This document shows positions 41,163 through 51,170 of a stretch of DNA of 64,000 nt, one piece after another. The stretch's first letter is position 1; each line of letters begins with the position of its first letter. The stretch is from NCBI GenBank assembly GCA_964035575.1, contig OZ037925.1, positions 372,001 to 436,000 of the forward strand, read 5' to 3'. Both the position numbers and the translations under genes were made by a program. Below the pieces are notes generated by a model that was not told the DNA's origin, did not search any database, and saw nothing but the letters and a program-made list of their open reading frames with translations. The stretch is from Rhynchopus sp. YZ270_cl-10 (taxonomy: Eukaryota; Euglenozoa; Diplonemea; Diplonemida; Diplonemidae).

Positions 41163-41309
41163 ATGAGTTCAAGCGTCGAGGCTCAGTCAAAGGAACGAAG
41201 CAAAAAAGTTGAGAGTGCTAGGGGGAGGGGGAAATATGCCTCTATGCTCACACAGCTGCTGCAGAAGGTGCAACAGCAGAAACAGGATAGGTTGAAGCGA
41301 AGTAGGTGA
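41163..41309 (+). CDS. Possible small plus-strand ORF, 48 aa
   Basis: ATG at 41163 to TGA at 41307-41309. The product is hydrophilic and helical, with a Lys/Arg/Gln-rich end (MLTQLLQKVQQQKQDRLKRS). Composition is coding-like and unlike the satellites nearby, but it would be the only plus-strand gene in the window and lies between the lipase start and a transposon. It may be a small gene, a transposon-derived piece or chance. Confidence 0.25.
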   Translation: MSSSVEAQSKERSKKVESARGRGKYASMLTQLLQKVQQQKQDRLKRSR

Positions 41310-41620
41310 AGCTAGGGGTGAAGAGGTATGTGTGTGTGTGTGGCTTTGCTCAAAGCGTGACTCCAGCGACTGCGGAAGCTATCTTGGGGAGGCGGGGGCA
41401 CAAATATTCCCCCCTTTTTTCCCCCTCCTGGAAGTGTGTGGGTGTGATAACTAATATGGGGTGATTCTTGCGCAGAATATGGCCCTAAGTGCGGACGGGT
41501 GTACAGCAAATTGTTGTGTGACTGTTGCGGCGGAAATGGAGCGTGCAGAGTTTACGCGCAAGCTGTTGTAGGAGTCTTAGAGATCGATATTAGACATCTG
41601 ACAAAAAAAAAAGAAGCACA
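41310..41620. other. Spacer, no gene seen
   Basis: G-rich and TG-repeat segments before the TA-flanked transposon. Confidence 0.45.
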
Positions 41621-41622
41621 TA

Positions 41623-44600
41623 CTGTGGGTGTTATAACGTTATGTATAACGTTATTTTTGTTATAACGTTATTTTTGTTATAACGTTATCCAATAACGTT
41701 ATAACAAAAAATAAAAGTGTTATAACGTTATCGATAACGTTATAACACCGTTATAACTGTTATTTTTGTTATTGCGTTATGGTACCCAGGCACCCGGGCA
41801 CCCAGGTACCCAGGTGCCCAGGTGCCCAGGTACCCAGGTACCCAGGTACCCAGGTACCCAGGTACCCAGGTACCCAGGTACCCAGGTACCCAGGTACCCA
41901 GGTACCCAGGTACCCAGGTACCCAGGTACCCAGGTACCCAGGTACCCAGGTACCCAGGTACCCAGGTACCCAGGTACCCAGGTACCCAGGTACCCAGGTA
42001 CCCAGGTACCCAGTACACAGTACCGGTGTACCTGGGTACCTGGGTACCTGGGTACCTGTGTACGTGGGTACCTGGACCTGGGTGCCTGTGCCTGGGCACC
42101 TGGGTACCATAACGCAATATAGTAGGTTTTTTTCCCTGCATTTTTTAGCCGTAAATGGCTGGGGTGAGGGAAAAAAAGTAAATTTGAGCAGGGAATAAAT
42201 AGTAAATAGCCGGGAACCCCAGCTAAAAAGGGGCAGGGAATAAAAAGTCTATTTTTCCCTGCTGTTTTTTTGATTTTTTGCCTTCTAAGGTGCGCCTCCG
42301 TACTAACTAGACTCTCGAAAATTTTTTTGGTCACACCCCTAAAAGTGCCCAATTTTGCAATTCCAGCAAGAATTGAGCAGTTTTGAGCCTTTCTAGGGGT
42401 CTAAAACGCGTTTTTGAGGTTTTTTTTCCACCCAAAAAACTTCCCAGAGGGATTTTAACGTCAAAACCACAAGATCGTGCCAAGGACTACCAAGAAGCAG
42501 GCCACAGATATCTATGAGGATGCTCAGAAGAGGCGCCCACAAAAGAAACCCATGACATCGCTTTGCAAGGATTTCTGAAATTGTCGAAGATCAAGTCCCG
42601 CAAGCCACGTGAGAAGATTACACCGCTACTTCGATCACTTGCACAAAGAACGGAAATTGAAGTCAACACCATCTGGAGTTACTTCAGCCGTCTCAACAAA
42701 AAACTAACAAAAGTATTCAGACATACAAAAAGACCCTCCTCTCCTAGTTTTCGGCTTCATTTCTTATTGTACGGCACCCCAAGCACCCACCAACAGATGT
42801 GCACACGCGGTGGGTCAAAACCCCCTAAAATTTTGGCTTTCGGCACTATTTGGAGGCAATAAAATTACAAACTCCTGGGAGAAAGTGCCAACTCCCTCGG
42901 ATTCGTATTTCCCTCGCCTTCGGCTCGGGAAATACACATCCTTGGGAGTTGCACCCCCCTCGGGGAAAAAAAGCTTCAATTTCTCCCTGGAGTATATAAC
43001 TTTATTTCCTGCCCCCCTAAAGCATTTTGGCTTGAGGCACAATATTTGGAGGCAATAAACAAAAATAACCCCCAATGACATAACGAAGTATCGCTTGAAA
43101 GTACCGTTCAATATACCTTTCTTGGTGTGCATGAAGTAGCACACAAGCATTGCCAAGGTATATCAACCGATAAATCAATCAGATAAACGTTACATCATTG
43201 GAAAATTGTTGGCACCGCCCCCCTGTCTTCGTATTTATTACGTCGACAGGCCAAACAGCGTTGGGCTCAGAAGAAGCAGTGCAAGACACTGGGGATCAAC
43301 ATGAGAACCAACTCCCAACAACACAGGCTACCGAAGTAGCAGGTGGGGTGTTGCGGGTGTTTGGGGTGAAAGAAAATCGATTTTGGTAAGTTCCAGCAGA
43401 AAATTCTTAAGTTTGCACTAGTCGAGAAGGGTTACCACTTGCCTACTAATCTTCGTGCATGTGCACCCATTTAAGGGTGGAGAAGCGTGACACGCACATA
43501 CAAGTATGCACATTACTTCATCAAAGGCTGAATTCTGGTAATTCTAAGGGATGTGAATTACAGCCACCACATGGTTGTCATTAGGCTACTACCTTCGTCG
43601 TAGACGTATACAAAGGTTTCGCCCCCTTCTCTTTCATGCAAACTTAAGAAAATTCTGAAGTAACTACAACCTGGCGTGCGGGTACAGATGCATTGCTTTG
43701 TTCTTTCCTCAAAGTCATGTGTGATCTCTCGGGTCTGTACTAAAGTCAGTGTTTAGATAAGCATCCACTTGACTCGTTCTAACAACCGTTGAAATCGAAC
43801 AAAACAACACACTGCCCCTTCTCACACCAAGCCGCCATGCTTCAAGAGCATGCCCTGGGCAAAAATTACTGTGACAAAAACTGGTTTCTGGGGGAACGCA
43901 ATATTTTCTTGTGCCTAGTCCTCCGCGAGCAGAGGACAGACTTTCCAGAAGGTTTCCAAAGTCGAATTTCTTGCACACGCTATGCTCCCTGGGTTAAATG
44001 GCTATAGCAGTGACTGACTAAGAGTTTCATAATAATTAGGGTGGTCTATGGGGGTGGTGTAAAACAAAACTAAAATCAATTATGAGTGATTTATTAGAGT
44101 ATTATTAGAGTTTTGTAGATTATTACAAGCTCTTGGCAAGCTCTTGTGATGGGTCTAGGTATGGGATTTTTCTGTGGAAAATGAGTGGAAACTGTGTAAT
44201 TAAGTATTTGTAATTACACGCTTCCACTCCAGACCTGCACAACATATCAGGCAGCAAAAATAAAAAATTCCCAATTTTTTGTGGGTAAAAATTGCTGGGG
44301 AAAATATTTGGTCTCAAAATCAGCGAGCCGGGGTATGACCAAAACAACGGAGGTCGTTGGGTCAATGAAGAAGTGCAAGCGATGACCCATCTGGACGGAG
44401 GAACGCGTCTTTATGTATCCTGCATTACGCGGGTACGTCGACCAAGCTCTCCCGGGGTCCTCCAGACCCCCCTTGCACTTGTCACCTCCCCTTCACCTAC
44501 CACCATCGCTTTAGGGAGGCGTCTTTAGCGGTTACACATTGCACGCCTGTAACAGGATTTTGTGCTCGTCAATAATTGCGCGTCAATGAAAACTACTAAT

Positions 44601-45037
44601 TGTAAGTTATGTTTTGGAAGAATTTTTAAATAGGAACTTTTTTGAGAGTGGCTATTTTTGGGACTCATTTTTTCTCGGGACACATTTTTGGTGGATTTTT
44701 GGTGTGTAGGAGGTAAAAATATGTAACTTTCGGCCATTTTTGGTATTTTTGTTGGCAAAATCTGGCATTTTTGGCATTTTTGTGAAAAAAAATGTTGAAA
44801 ATAACACTCAAATAACACTCCAATAACACTTTTTTTGTTGGAATTTTTTTAAAATATGAAAAAAACATGTTTTTGGGGCATTTTTTTTGTTGTAACCCCC
44901 CCAAAAAATTTTTTTGGGGGGTTTTGGGCACGTTCCGAACCACTCCTGGCCCTTAGAAGTAGATAGGAAAAAAAATAACAAAAATAACACTTTTAATAAC
45001 GTTATTAACGTTATAGATAACGTTATAACACCCACAG
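41623..45037. mobile_element. 3.4-kb DNA transposon with ATAACGTTAT iterons, TA target duplication
   Basis: Ends CTGTGGGTGTTATAACGTTA (41623) and its complement ending CCCACAG (45037), flanked by TA (41621-41622, 45038-45039). Each end has palindromic TTATAACGTTAT iterons (about six at the left, two or three at the right), and AATAACACT direct repeats lie near 44798-44828 and 44986. The interior shares homology with the nested element at 11835-14792 (about 43170-44030), including a frame starting MLQEHA. A basic plus-strand stretch near 42540-42740 (KLSKIKSRKPREKITPLLRS) may be transposase N-terminus. Coding parts look decayed. Contains the nested element 41772-42117 and a hairpin insertion near 42866-43007 between two near-identical GGAGGCAATAAA blocks. 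Confidence 0.75.
41772..42117. mobile_element. Nested 346-bp element made mostly of ACCCAGGT iterons, TA target duplication
   Basis: Ends TTGCGTTATGGTACCCAGG (41772) and CCTGGGTACCATAACGCAA (to 42117), flanked by TA (41770-41771, 42118-42119). The left two thirds is an 8-bp array of ACCCAGGT (about 29 units, 41781-42013); the right part has a short array in the opposite orientation (ACCTGGGT, 42028-42060), so the whole can fold into a long hairpin. Confidence 0.8.
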
Positions 45038-45039
45038 TA

Positions 45040-45735
45040 TGGAAGCAAAACAAAAATCCTTTTTTTTTTTATTGAAATGAATTCTAGCACTGGAGGACGT
45101 TGGGGGAAAACTGAGGGGAAGAAACGCATGGGATCTAAGTGGTGAACATCTTTTAAAAAAGAGAGGGAGAAGGAGGGGGGTGGCAATGGAGGGGGGAGAG
45201 GGGTATGGAAAAAAGAAGAACAGTTCATAAGATGACCCTAAGCCTCTCGTGCTTAGCCACCTTGAAAAAAAACATCTAAAGAAATAGTTGGAACGTACTA
45301 AAACGCAGTTTGGTCGTGTTCGTGCATGGGAAGGGTGGGTGCGTGAGTGTTCCGGACCATATCTATCTAATATAAAAAAGGAAGCGTATCGACCTGAGGT
45401 TTGAGGGACTCCGATGGTAGCAAAAAAAAAAGTGAAAATTTCTCTCCCCGTTCATAGATTACCTAATAGTATGTGATACAGTTGATTAATATCGGCGACC
45501 AAAAAAGTCGCCAAATTACAAGAAAACCCCCAAAATCCGCCAATATTATTTCGCCAGTTTTGTGTCATACTGCAATTCTGTGGCATTACGAGGCAAAAGT
45601 CGGTCGTATCATGGTCGCATTGCATCTAAAAAAGAAAATACATGGCAAAGACGGTCAGCTTCACTGTACTTACCATTTATATAAACCCCCACACACACTC
45701 CTCCCTCCTCCCTTCCCCCTCCCCCACTTTCTACT
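45040..45735. other. Intergenic with C, D and MITE fragments
   Basis: Family C (45221-45264), family D (45281-45330) and the right-end fragment of the PIF-like MITE (45434-45468, CTCTCCCCGTTCATAGATTA). No gene. Confidence 0.6.
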
Positions 45736-48129
45736 CTAGTTCAGTAAGGAGGCTTCTGTCAGCTTTACCGACTGCGACGGCAATGGGTCACCCTTTCCGA
45801 TCTGTACTAACGGTCTGATTGGAGTACATTCTGACGGGTCGAAATTGTATATTGGGTTGAAAGAGAGAGACTCCATTATGCCTTCGGTTGGCTTCAGAAA
45901 GCGTGCCACGGTGCCGGTGGAGGGCCCCTCAAAATTTAATGACAGAACCACGGTAGCGGAGACGTCTTCTCTGTACGCCCGCGGGATGACATAGTACGGC
46001 GTGGACGACGGTTTGAGTGCAATCCGCAACACCGTTTCCCTCCCCTTCCAGAAGGTTCCATTATGACTCGCCGCCAGCTGCGTCCACCCCCCCTGCGCCT
46101 CAGAGACCACCGATATTCCATAAGCGGCCACCTCCTCGCCAGCTTCACTTCCTCTGGTATCCTGCTGATGAAGTGTCACACAGAGGAAGCACTCCCGGAC
46201 CGCTTCCACCGCAACTAAAACATCGGGGCCTTCCCTCGGAGAAAAGGTGGCCTGGACACGGAGGCTGTGCTGGCCTTCTCTCGCGTAGCATACCCCGCCA
46301 GAGTCGAAGAGGGTGCACAGATCGTCGTAGTGGATGTCGATGGTTCCGTTGTTCGCATCGCTGTCGCCTTTCCAGAGAGCGGAGTCTCCCCAAGCATTGC
46401 GGACAACACAATGCGTATCCCCCGCCGCCATCACCGCATAGGAGTACCCAGTAACCAACCCCACCTTTTGGTAGGTCGTACACAAACTCTCTTCTGCCTC
46501 CCCCGCCTCCGCTGCGCCCACCGGATCCAACCCGGGTGTTGTCAGCACTACAATGTACCCACCAGAAACCGCCTCACGTAACTGCTCTATCGCCTCCGCA
46601 GGATGCCTCCAGTTAAAGTAATCACACCCACACCCTGTAATGTCCGACAACGCATGCAAAGGTTCACCTTGTCCACGCAATGCTTGGTACGACCCAAGAA
46701 GCTTCGCAAACCCTTTCTCCAACAGCCCCATCCATAACGTCCCTGCGGTAGAAATGGATCTCGCAAAGGCGGGGCCCAACGGGCTTGCAGGAAACCATGA
46801 ATCAAGAACCACTGTGGTCCACCATCCTCCGGAACAGAGTCTGAGACGGTAAATCCCAGATCGGTGATCCTGGGGTGCTGTGGTGCGGGAAGATGCGGTA
46901 TAGGCGGATTCAAATACACTGTGGATTCGAACCGGCGATTCAGCGACTGCCGCGATGGCACTGAGGAGCCACGCATCACCCAACAACCCTGCGTCTATAT
47001 CATGCGGCTCCACGCCATTAACAAACAACGAGACCTGCCAGTCATGTTTTCCCATATATGCTTCATCCAGTTTGATCCATGGACGCAACGTCGCGCTTTT
47101 TTCATGAATCCTACATATCGACGTCTGTGAAGGAGGAAACTCCGGATCAACGAAGCCTATCCCACCCAACGCACACAAATCTGCCACAGGAACACTCCCT
47201 ACCGGCGCAGGGTGGGACGACATACACAACGAACGGACCTGCCCAGACGCTACACTCAGCCGTGTGTCCAACGCTGGTTTGAACGAATCGAGGCACGACG
47301 CGCTTGCATACCCATACCGTAGGTTCATTGTATAGCCGTTTACCCTTCCGGTCACCAACGTCTTCGTTTGCCCTGGAAACACTGTCACCGAAAAGGCCAG
47401 TTGGTTTTGTCCTACAGAAACCTCTTCTGACCCAGGATAGAGCACGCTACCTTCTAAAAAGGTGTAGTCTAAGGTAAACTGCATATCTCTGGTTCCATTA
47501 AAAAAGGCGATTTCTGCGCTATCCGCTCCTACTTCACTATGGATTTTGTAGATTTTTCCTCCTAATAGCATTGGTTCAATCCTGGACTTTGCTGGAACAG
47601 AAGGTAATGCGACTCCAACAACGAGGTCTGGGTCGAATTCAGTGTTTTTTGGTGTCCAGGTGTCTCCTGCGAGTTGTGCCTTTCTTTGGATCTTTGTCGG
47701 GCAGGCAAGCGGGAGGGAGGTAGGGAAGGATGTGGCAGCGGGTTCGGTGTACTGCAGACGTCCGCCGGGAGGGGGGCTTTCGTGGATGATCTGTTGGGTG
47801 ACTACTGGTGTGGCGCCACCTTGGCTGGCAAGGGAGGTGTCGAGACGTGAGGGGGTGATTGGTGTTGCAGCTTGGAGGAGCTGGTGGGCAAGGGGCGCGG
47901 TGCTGCTGCCACCACCCGCGCCTCCAGAGGCAGCTATGCCTGTCTTCGCAACGTCGCCCTCAGCCTGCTGCCGCAACTGCAGTGCGTACTTCTCCGTCAA
48001 AGCCAGCAACGCGCGGATCTGCTCAAACGACAGTGCCTGCCCCTCCCTCGCAAGCTTTGCCTCCTCCTGCAAAGCGTGGTTCGCCTCTCGAAGCTGTGCG
48101 TTTTCACGCCGCAAGGCATCTACATCCAT
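45736..48129 (-). CDS. Calpain-like protein, catalytic residues lost (DUF1935-like domain)
   Basis: 797 aa from the start MDVDALRRENAQLREANHAL, chosen because upstream codons are non-coding-like. Residues 1-60 are a coiled coil. Residues about 185-285 (GKIYKIHSEVGADSAEIAFF... TLVTGRVNGYTM) resemble the kinetoplastid calpain-associated domain DUF1935. The calpain core begins near 360: the catalytic Cys of LGDCW is replaced (GLLGDAWLLSAIAAVAE, Ala386), the catalytic His of GHAYS is replaced (GYSYAV, Tyr562), and the Asn motif survives (RNAWGDSALW, Asn578). A beta-rich C-terminal region follows (from about 620). Likely a non-proteolytic calpain-like scaffold or regulator, as is common in trypanosomatid families. 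Confidence 0.85.
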   Translation of the reverse strand: MDVDALRRENAQLREANHALQEEAKLAREGQALSFEQIRALLALTEKYALQLRQQAEGDVAKTGIAASGGAGGGSSTAPLAHQLLQAATPITPSRLDTSLASQGGATPVVTQQIIHESPPPGGRLQYTEPAATSFPTSLPLACPTKIQRKAQLAGDTWTPKNTEFDPDLVVGVALPSVPAKSRIEPMLLGGKIYKIHSEVGADSAEIAFFNGTRDMQFTLDYTFLEGSVLYPGSEEVSVGQNQLAFSVTVFPGQTKTLVTGRVNGYTMNLRYGYASASCLDSFKPALDTRLSVASGQVRSLCMSSHPAPVGSVPVADLCALGGIGFVDPEFPPSQTSICRIHEKSATLRPWIKLDEAYMGKHDWQVSLFVNGVEPHDIDAGLLGDAWLLSAIAAVAESPVRIHSVFESAYTASSRTTAPQDHRSGIYRLRLCSGGWWTTVVLDSWFPASPLGPAFARSISTAGTLWMGLLEKGFAKLLGSYQALRGQGEPLHALSDITGCGCDYFNWRHPAEAIEQLREAVSGGYIVVLTTPGLDPVGAAEAGEAEESLCTTYQKVGLVTGYSYAVMAAGDTHCVVRNAWGDSALWKGDSDANNGTIDIHYDDLCTLFDSGGVCYAREGQHSLRVQATFSPREGPDVLVAVEAVRECFLCVTLHQQDTRGSEAGEEVAAYGISVVSEAQGGWTQLAASHNGTFWKGRETVLRIALKPSSTPYYVIPRAYREDVSATVVLSLNFEGPSTGTVARFLKPTEGIMESLSFNPIYNFDPSECTPIRPLVQIGKGDPLPSQSVKLTEASLLN

Positions 48130-48942
48130 TTGGATGAGGAAAAAAAAAGTGTCGTCTGTTAATTTGTGTTGATGTGACTGGGGATTGATTAAATGTTTAC
48201 AAAACGAAAAATTGGTTGGTTCTCTGGCTGAAGGGGAGGGGTGATATTTTGTGCTATTTTTGGAGTCGTCGGCCACACCAGTTATTGGTGCTATTTCAAA
48301 GGAAAATTGAGGATGCAAAAAAAATACAAAGAAACAACCGATTAGAACATAAAGCCGATCTTGTGAATGCCCCGAGTAGGGTTGGGGGGGAGGAGGGAAA
48401 TAATAGGGTTGGAAATTTTGGAAAAGTGAAAAAAAGACAGTTTTTTTTGTGTGTCGTTGTACAAAAGCACTTTCAAAACTAAAACATTTTCAAACACAAC
48501 AAGTAGAAACGTTGAAAATACAAAAAACGCCCCTCTCAGTACAGGGTGGGGCAACTTGTACCGAGACCACACTACAGACCACAAGAGATGTGTCTTTGTG
48601 GTGTAGATAGCTTGCAACGTTGGGCTGCTTTGTGTTGCTTTGGGTTGGTGTCACAAATCCCTTACAACAGAAGATTAGTGACACGCATTGCCCTCCCCCA
48701 ACCCCTCCTCCATCACCCAAGGCACTGTGATGCTGAGGGTAGACCAGAACGTACTGTTCGTCGGATGGCATCAAATGTTGTGTACTATTGTATGTCACGA
48801 GAAAAAGTAGAGTTGAAATACAAAAAGCCCTCTCGTGAACAGTGTACCTTTTGGTATGACCGGCTGTACCGTGGGGTGGACACCCCAACCATTTTCGTGG
48901 TTTACATCTTAAAAAAAATGACTGCAATCTCTTTTACCGAAG
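48130..48942. other. Intergenic with a family A repeat
   Basis: Contains a nearly full A copy (48806-48910). No gene recognised. Confidence 0.5.
48806..48910. repeat. Family A short repeat
   Basis: AGTAGAGTTGAAATACAAAAA...GTGGTTTACATCTT; 13 bases of the hairpin-distal part are missing. Confidence 0.8.
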
Positions 48943-49794
48943 CTAATCGTTTGCTATTTCCTCGTGGGGTTGTTCGTTCTGCTGTACGTCCCCTTTCATA
49001 CGCATTGCCGACAACTCCGCTTTCAATGATTTTATTTGCGTCTGATCTTCTTCTCTTGCTGCTGTTAACACTGCGATTTGCCGCTTCATATTTTGATTGG
49101 ATTTTTCGGTATTTGCCATCTTTTTTGCGGTGCGCTTATAAGACGCAAGCTGCTTTGTGAGGGCCGCAACCTCTTGAGACTCGCTGTCTACAGCACGCAT
49201 CGCAGAATCAAGCTTTAACTCCACAATCATATCATCTCTGTCACGCTCATCCAACTCCTGCAACAACCCTTTGTTTTCCTCCCGCAGCTTCTCCTTCTCT
49301 GCGGCAACCTCTTTCAATTCTGTTTCAAGCACCGCCAACTTCTCCACTACACCGTCATAGGCCTCCTGCAATGCCGACACACCCCCTTGCACCACCTTCA
49401 ACCCCGCTGCCGCCTCCACACAATCCCCCTGCGTTACCTCCCCCTTCCTCTGCTCCCTCAACGACCGAAGCTCGGTTTTGCTGCTCAACGCAGGAAAATG
49501 CTGTCGCATGCTTTCAACCAAAAGATGTTCGGTAACTCGATTATACTCTTCGGCACGTTCTCGGTCGCTTGCGATAATCCGATTTGGTGAAGGAGACCGA
49601 GAATACACAGAATGCGCTAAGGTATGCGGAGCAGAAGTGATGGCAGGAGGGTGGCGAAGAAACGACGGAGAGGACGAACGTTGTGGCGACCCCGCTGGAG
49701 AAACCGAGAGCGCGCTGACAGCAAGGCCTTCTCCAAAACGTTTTACCTTGAGAGCACCATGCCAAGGCTTTGTGGGGGATGGTGCATCAGGCAT
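48943..49794 (-). CDS. Coiled-coil protein, 283 aa
   Basis: Starts MPDAPSPTKPWHGALKVKRF. Residues 1-75 are Ser/Pro-rich with RSPSPNR, probably disordered and phosphorylated. Residues about 80-270 are a long coiled coil (VVEKLAVLETELKEVAAEKE, LASYKRTAKKMANTEKSN). No TM helix or enzyme motif. It lies between the two calpain-like genes on the same strand. A cytoskeletal or basal-body-type structural role is possible but not shown; no family recognised. Confidence 0.75.
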   Translation of the reverse strand: MPDAPSPTKPWHGALKVKRFGEGLAVSALSVSPAGSPQRSSSPSFLRHPPAITSAPHTLAHSVYSRSPSPNRIIASDRERAEEYNRVTEHLLVESMRQHFPALSSKTELRSLREQRKGEVTQGDCVEAAAGLKVVQGGVSALQEAYDGVVEKLAVLETELKEVAAEKEKLREENKGLLQELDERDRDDMIVELKLDSAMRAVDSESQEVAALTKQLASYKRTAKKMANTEKSNQNMKRQIAVLTAAREEDQTQIKSLKAELSAMRMKGDVQQNEQPHEEIAND

Positions 49795-50120
49795 AATCTA
49801 TAGAGGAAGTTCTATAAGGATATAGGCTATACGTCCCAAGAGACAAGGTTTCGTTTAGAAATTCGGCGCCTTTGAAATATTGCGAATATAAAAAATGTGG
49901 TTAAAAATGGACAGAAAATGTGTTGTTTTGTTTCGGTGTGTGTGGTGTTGGGGATGCTTGTTTCAATGCATATTTTGTGTAGAGTATTGTTTTTTTCTGT
50001 GGGAGGTGTGGTGAGAGAGAGAGAGGGAGGGGGAGGGGGAGGGAGGTATTTGGATCTAGAGTACATTAGCGAAGTGGCAGAGGAGGAGAAAAGGGTGTCC
50101 GAAAGAAGAAGAAAAAAAAA

Positions 50121-50190
50121 ACTGTAGTTGTTGATGCAGGCACCTCCGACTGACCCACTGTACGATGCCAGCCATCCGGCTGAAAGCACA
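50121..50190. repeat. Family B short repeat, complete
   Basis: CTGTAGTTGTTGATGCAGGC...GCCATCCGGCTGAAAGCAC, after an A-run. Confidence 0.8.
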
Positions 50191-50232
50191 AATTACCCTG
50201 CGGCCTACACCAGTAGATATAAAAAGGAGGCT

Positions 50233-50346
50233 TGACTTGAAATACAACAGCCCTCTCGGGGAGCAGGGTATACCTTTGGTATGACCGGGTGCATCATGGG
50301 TGGTGACCCAATCATGCAGTCCTACATTCATTTCGTTTGTTAGCAT
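50233..50346. repeat. Family A short repeat, diverged
   Basis: TGACTTGAAATACAACAGCC...CATTTCGTTTGTTAGCATC. Confidence 0.7.
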
Positions 50347-50670
50347 CAAATGGTGGAAAATGAGTGGGGTTTTTGAGGGATTCATTTTGCTTTTTTGTGT
50401 GTGAAATATCTTCTATTTGCGGAAATAAAATCCCGCCGCTCTTTTTTGTGTTGTCAGAACAACGCTTAAAGCGAGCATCGTACGCAGTGGTGCTGCCAGA
50501 CCAAGGCAGGTGTCATGACACCTGCCATGATAGGGTTATTATGTTCAGGTCTTATCATTGCCTGACAGAGCCACCGTGTAAGGAAAAGAAAGAAAAATGG
50601 AGGGGGCTTGGAGGGGGCTCATAATGCAAAAGGCTGGCAAACGTTAGAGGAGTCGATAGTGGAGAAAAAA

Positions 50671-50806
50671 GGTAGAGTTGAAATACAAAGCTCCTCGAAC
50701 AGTGTACCTTTTGGTATGATAGGTGTGCCGTGGGGTGGACACCCCAACCATGCAGTGCTACAATCCATTTCGTGGTTTACATCTGATATTGTGCTACTCC
50801 CGCTTC
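50671..50806. repeat. Family A short repeat
   Basis: GGTAGAGTTGAAATACAAAG... continuing beyond CATCTGATAT to GCTACTCCCGCTTC. Confidence 0.8.
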
Positions 50807-51170
50807 TTAAAAAAAACCCCCCTCTGTAATACAAGACTGAATGAGAATCTAAACCTCTCGTGTCTAGCCACCAAAAAAGGAAAAAAGGAAAAACAAATCT
50901 AACACAACACACGCAACGGGCCGCACTGCGACCTTTATTTTCGTTTCGACTCAAAAAAAGAAAAAATAAAAAAGAGTAGTTGAAAATGCAAACGCTCCAC
51001 AGTTCGGGTAGCGGAATATTCACGCTTTCCCTTTCAGTCTGCGGAGAGGCACGAACAAGAAATTTTAAAAAGACTCTAAACTGCGATTTTAAAAAAAAAG
51101 CATTTTCACCTGCTTTCAATCACATTTTTTTGTATTTATAAATACCCCCCAAAATACCCCCTTTTTTCCC

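Larger units (their letters stand above)
49795..51170. other. Repeat-rich intergenic region
   Basis: Contains family B (50121-50190), A (50233-50346 and 50671-50806), C (50840-50872) and a D/E-like head (about 50970-51011). No gene. Confidence 0.6.

Noticed and set aside
20911-42013. Regular repeat arrays as CRISPR
   Set aside because: Units of 8-9 bp with no spacers, in a eukaryotic context.
42866-43007. Separate transposon with a clear target duplication
   Set aside because: A hairpin with AACTCCTGGGAG-type arms lies between two similar blocks, but the blocks are imperfect direct repeats of about 40 bp and exact ends cannot be set.
28751-50385. Recurrent small ORFs containing SVGGACIN or DVNHEMDC
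   Set aside because: These are reverse-strand readings of family B and A repeats, not genes.
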